From: Ctena decussata
Lineage: Eukaryota; Mollusca; Bivalvia; Lucinida; Lucinidae
Length of the DNA: 64,000 bases
Assembly (NCBI GenBank): GCA_963989385.1
Contig: OZ022500.1
Span: forward strand, 21,218,460-21,282,459
Direction of reading: 5' to 3'
Part shown: positions 41,692 to 44,600 of the stretch, in pieces
How the letters are laid out: the number at the start of each line of letters is the position of its first letter
Numbering within the stretch: the stretch's first letter is position 1
The notes under the pieces: model-generated
The model's database searches: none
What the model was told of the DNA's origin: nothing
Seen by the model: only the letters and a program-made list of their open reading frames with translations
Made by a program: the position numbers and the translations under genes

Positions 41692-44600
41692 GGGTAGAAT
41701 AATTTTGGACAATTTTAATTGCTTCTCCAAGAAACATGAGGGGTCTTTTACGGGGAATTAATGAACATAAAAATTATCTAAAACTCCTAAAACCCTACCC
41801 TTAGCTTGAGCTCTCATTTCAGCTCATCTGGATTACATGTACATGTACTTTCCTTCATGTAAAAGTTCCTTAATGAGGAAAACAAAATATCAGATTTTGA
41901 TCTGTGTTATAAATAGCAGACATAATACTTGGTTAATAGGTAACACCCATAGAATGCCACAAGAGAGCTGTCAACATCATTAACTTTCACTTGTTATTGC
42001 TACCTGCTTCTCAATGCCAGGCATGAAATGGTGCTACAAGTGAAAAGGTTCTTTAAGAATCGGTCACAAAGCTTATTGTCTATGCCCATGGGCATAGACT
42101 ATCTAGTAATTGCTTTTGACATGGAAGTACAGCCATTAGTTACCCACAATGCAGCTTGACCTACATGCTACTGTTTGCACATGGCGTGAGCGCTATTCCC
42201 ATAGATGTCGTGAGCATGCATAAGCTATTTGCATATATGCCGTGAGCACTATTTGCATAGATGTGAGCAGTCATAAGCTATTCGCATACATGTCGTGAGC
42301 CCTGTTCACATGGAAGTCGTGAGTGGTCATATGAAATACTGCAGAATCGCATATGGTATCACAAGATAGCAGAATGCATTGCACAGTACAAATGAATGAA
42401 TGACCTCTGATACTGTATTTCAACCAAGGAATGGTATGACACCCACCACTCACACCTGTGCTTGAAATCCACAAATGGAGATTTTAGTGTCAGCTTTTGA
42501 GATATGCAATGGTATATTTGATAAGCATCAACTATAATAGACCAAGTTTTTTGTGAAAGCTAAACTTGTTTGATAATACATCTGAGATGGGTTTTTTTGT
42601 TATCTCCCTCATCCTTGTCTGAAAATATCTCAACCTTCATGGTTTGATTGCCGTTTTTTCGAGTGTGACTTTGTGTTGGTTTCCCTAGAGGATGAAGCCC
42701 TAGCCCTTCTAACATACCCTAATGTGTTTAAGTATTGGGACACCTAAAATAATAAATTTTCCATTTGTCCCAAATGGAAAATTCATTATTTTAGGTGTCC
42801 CAATATATATGCACATTACAGTAGTCTACTTTCAGTCTGAGAGAGGAGCAAATACTTTTCTTAAAGAGCTGACCCCACAGAAAAGGGAGGCAAAAATGAA
42901 AATGGCAGGGTTGTTTCCCCTGAACATGTATGGATATACCTTCATGCTTTGGTCGCCATTTTTATTACAAGGGAGAATACTATTTGCTTCCCAGGTTGGT
43001 GAATCCCTTCTTCAGAGAGGGATGGAATTCTCTCGCACCCCTACACCCGCACACATCCCCGCAAAGATGGATACACAAGCACCCAGTCACACACCATTAT
43101 GAGCTTTTGAATGTTTAAATAAGGTGCCTTATTCCTAGCTTGGAACCACACAAGCTGTGACAGGTAAAAAGGATGCTTAGCAACTGCATATAACTGTTTT
43201 TGTATCTATGCAATCCTGTCACAGAGCCGTAGATATGAGGGAGTATTTGATGATAATTGAGGATAATTTTTCTTATTTCTCATTGAAACCATATGTTGTG
43301 ACCCCACATCTGAGATGAGGGGTCACAACATATGTTATTATGCAGAATTAACAAAAATTATCCCCAATTATCAGCAAATACTCCCTCTTATCTAGGGTTC
43401 TGAATTATCCACCTTCAGCTGTCTTGGGCACGAGTGGAAATTTTGGGTACAAACGTGCATGCAAACAGCAAAGGTTTTGACCAGTTTGCACAGATGTGCA
43501 GGATGGTCTAAGTCTCAGCTGTTTGCATATGTGATAAGCACCTTTATGTATGCCATCTCTCAAATAATGATGCTAGTTATGTATACATTGAATAACATGG
43601 GGTAAACCTGTGTGGATTGCAATTACTATGGTAACCTGTTGTAATAAACATGACAAAGCAAAGAAAACACTACTTCTGTAATGATCCTAAATAATCAGAG
43701 CTGCCTAAGCAAACAGTGTATGTCAAGTCGAGACTGATCCTAGGAGCACCTATGAGCAATATGATCTGGGTCTGCACTGTTGCCAATTGGCTAGCAAATG
43801 TTTGAAACTTGGCAGTTCGAAGTATGACAGCATTTTCGTCACTACTGGTAAGCAGATCTCAGCCTCTTTGTCATGAGTGATCAGCTCACCGAACACTGCA
43901 ACTGATAGAAGCATGACAGCATTTTCTTCACAAGTGATTTGCAGATTTCATTGGAAGCATGACCGAATTTTAATCACCAGTGAAGAGCAGGGGCCGTATT
44001 CATAAAGCCACTTAAGTCGTTGCTATGCGGTTGCTAAGGCTAAATATCTATAAAGGAGATTCCCTACAACTATGAAATTTGGTCTGGAGGAACAGTCTTT
44101 GTAAGACTGTTCCTCCAGACCAAATTTCATAGTTGTAGGGAATCTCCAACATAGAAATTTACCCATAGCAACAGCATAGCAACGACTTAAGTTGCTTTAT
44201 GAATACGGCACCAGATTTCACTAGAAGCATGACAGCATTTTTTGATCACTAGTGATTAGCAGATTTCATTGGAAGCATGACAGAATTTAAATCACCAGTG
44301 ATTAGCAGATTTCATTGGAAGCATGACAGCATTTTAATCACCAGTAATTAGCAGATTTCATTGGAAGCATAACAGCATTTTTGCCACCAGTGACAAGCAG
44401 TTTTTAATGGATGCATGACAGTATTTTTGTTGCAAGTGATAAGTAAATGGCATTGCCAGCATGACAGAATTTTTGTAGTCAGCAGTTTCACAGCATTTGA
44501 TCTTTTTTCCATTTCTTAAGAAACTATCAAGCACTCACCTGAGCTTGAACATTGATCTTGGCTTCATGTTCAACAAGGAGCTTGACAATGTCTTCATGAC

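Noticed and set aside
42722..43118. A 126-codon frame as a gene in the intron between exons 3 and 4
   Set aside because: Its first third is the palindromic MITE at 42720-42819, and the rest shows no domain or codon pattern that separates it from chance.
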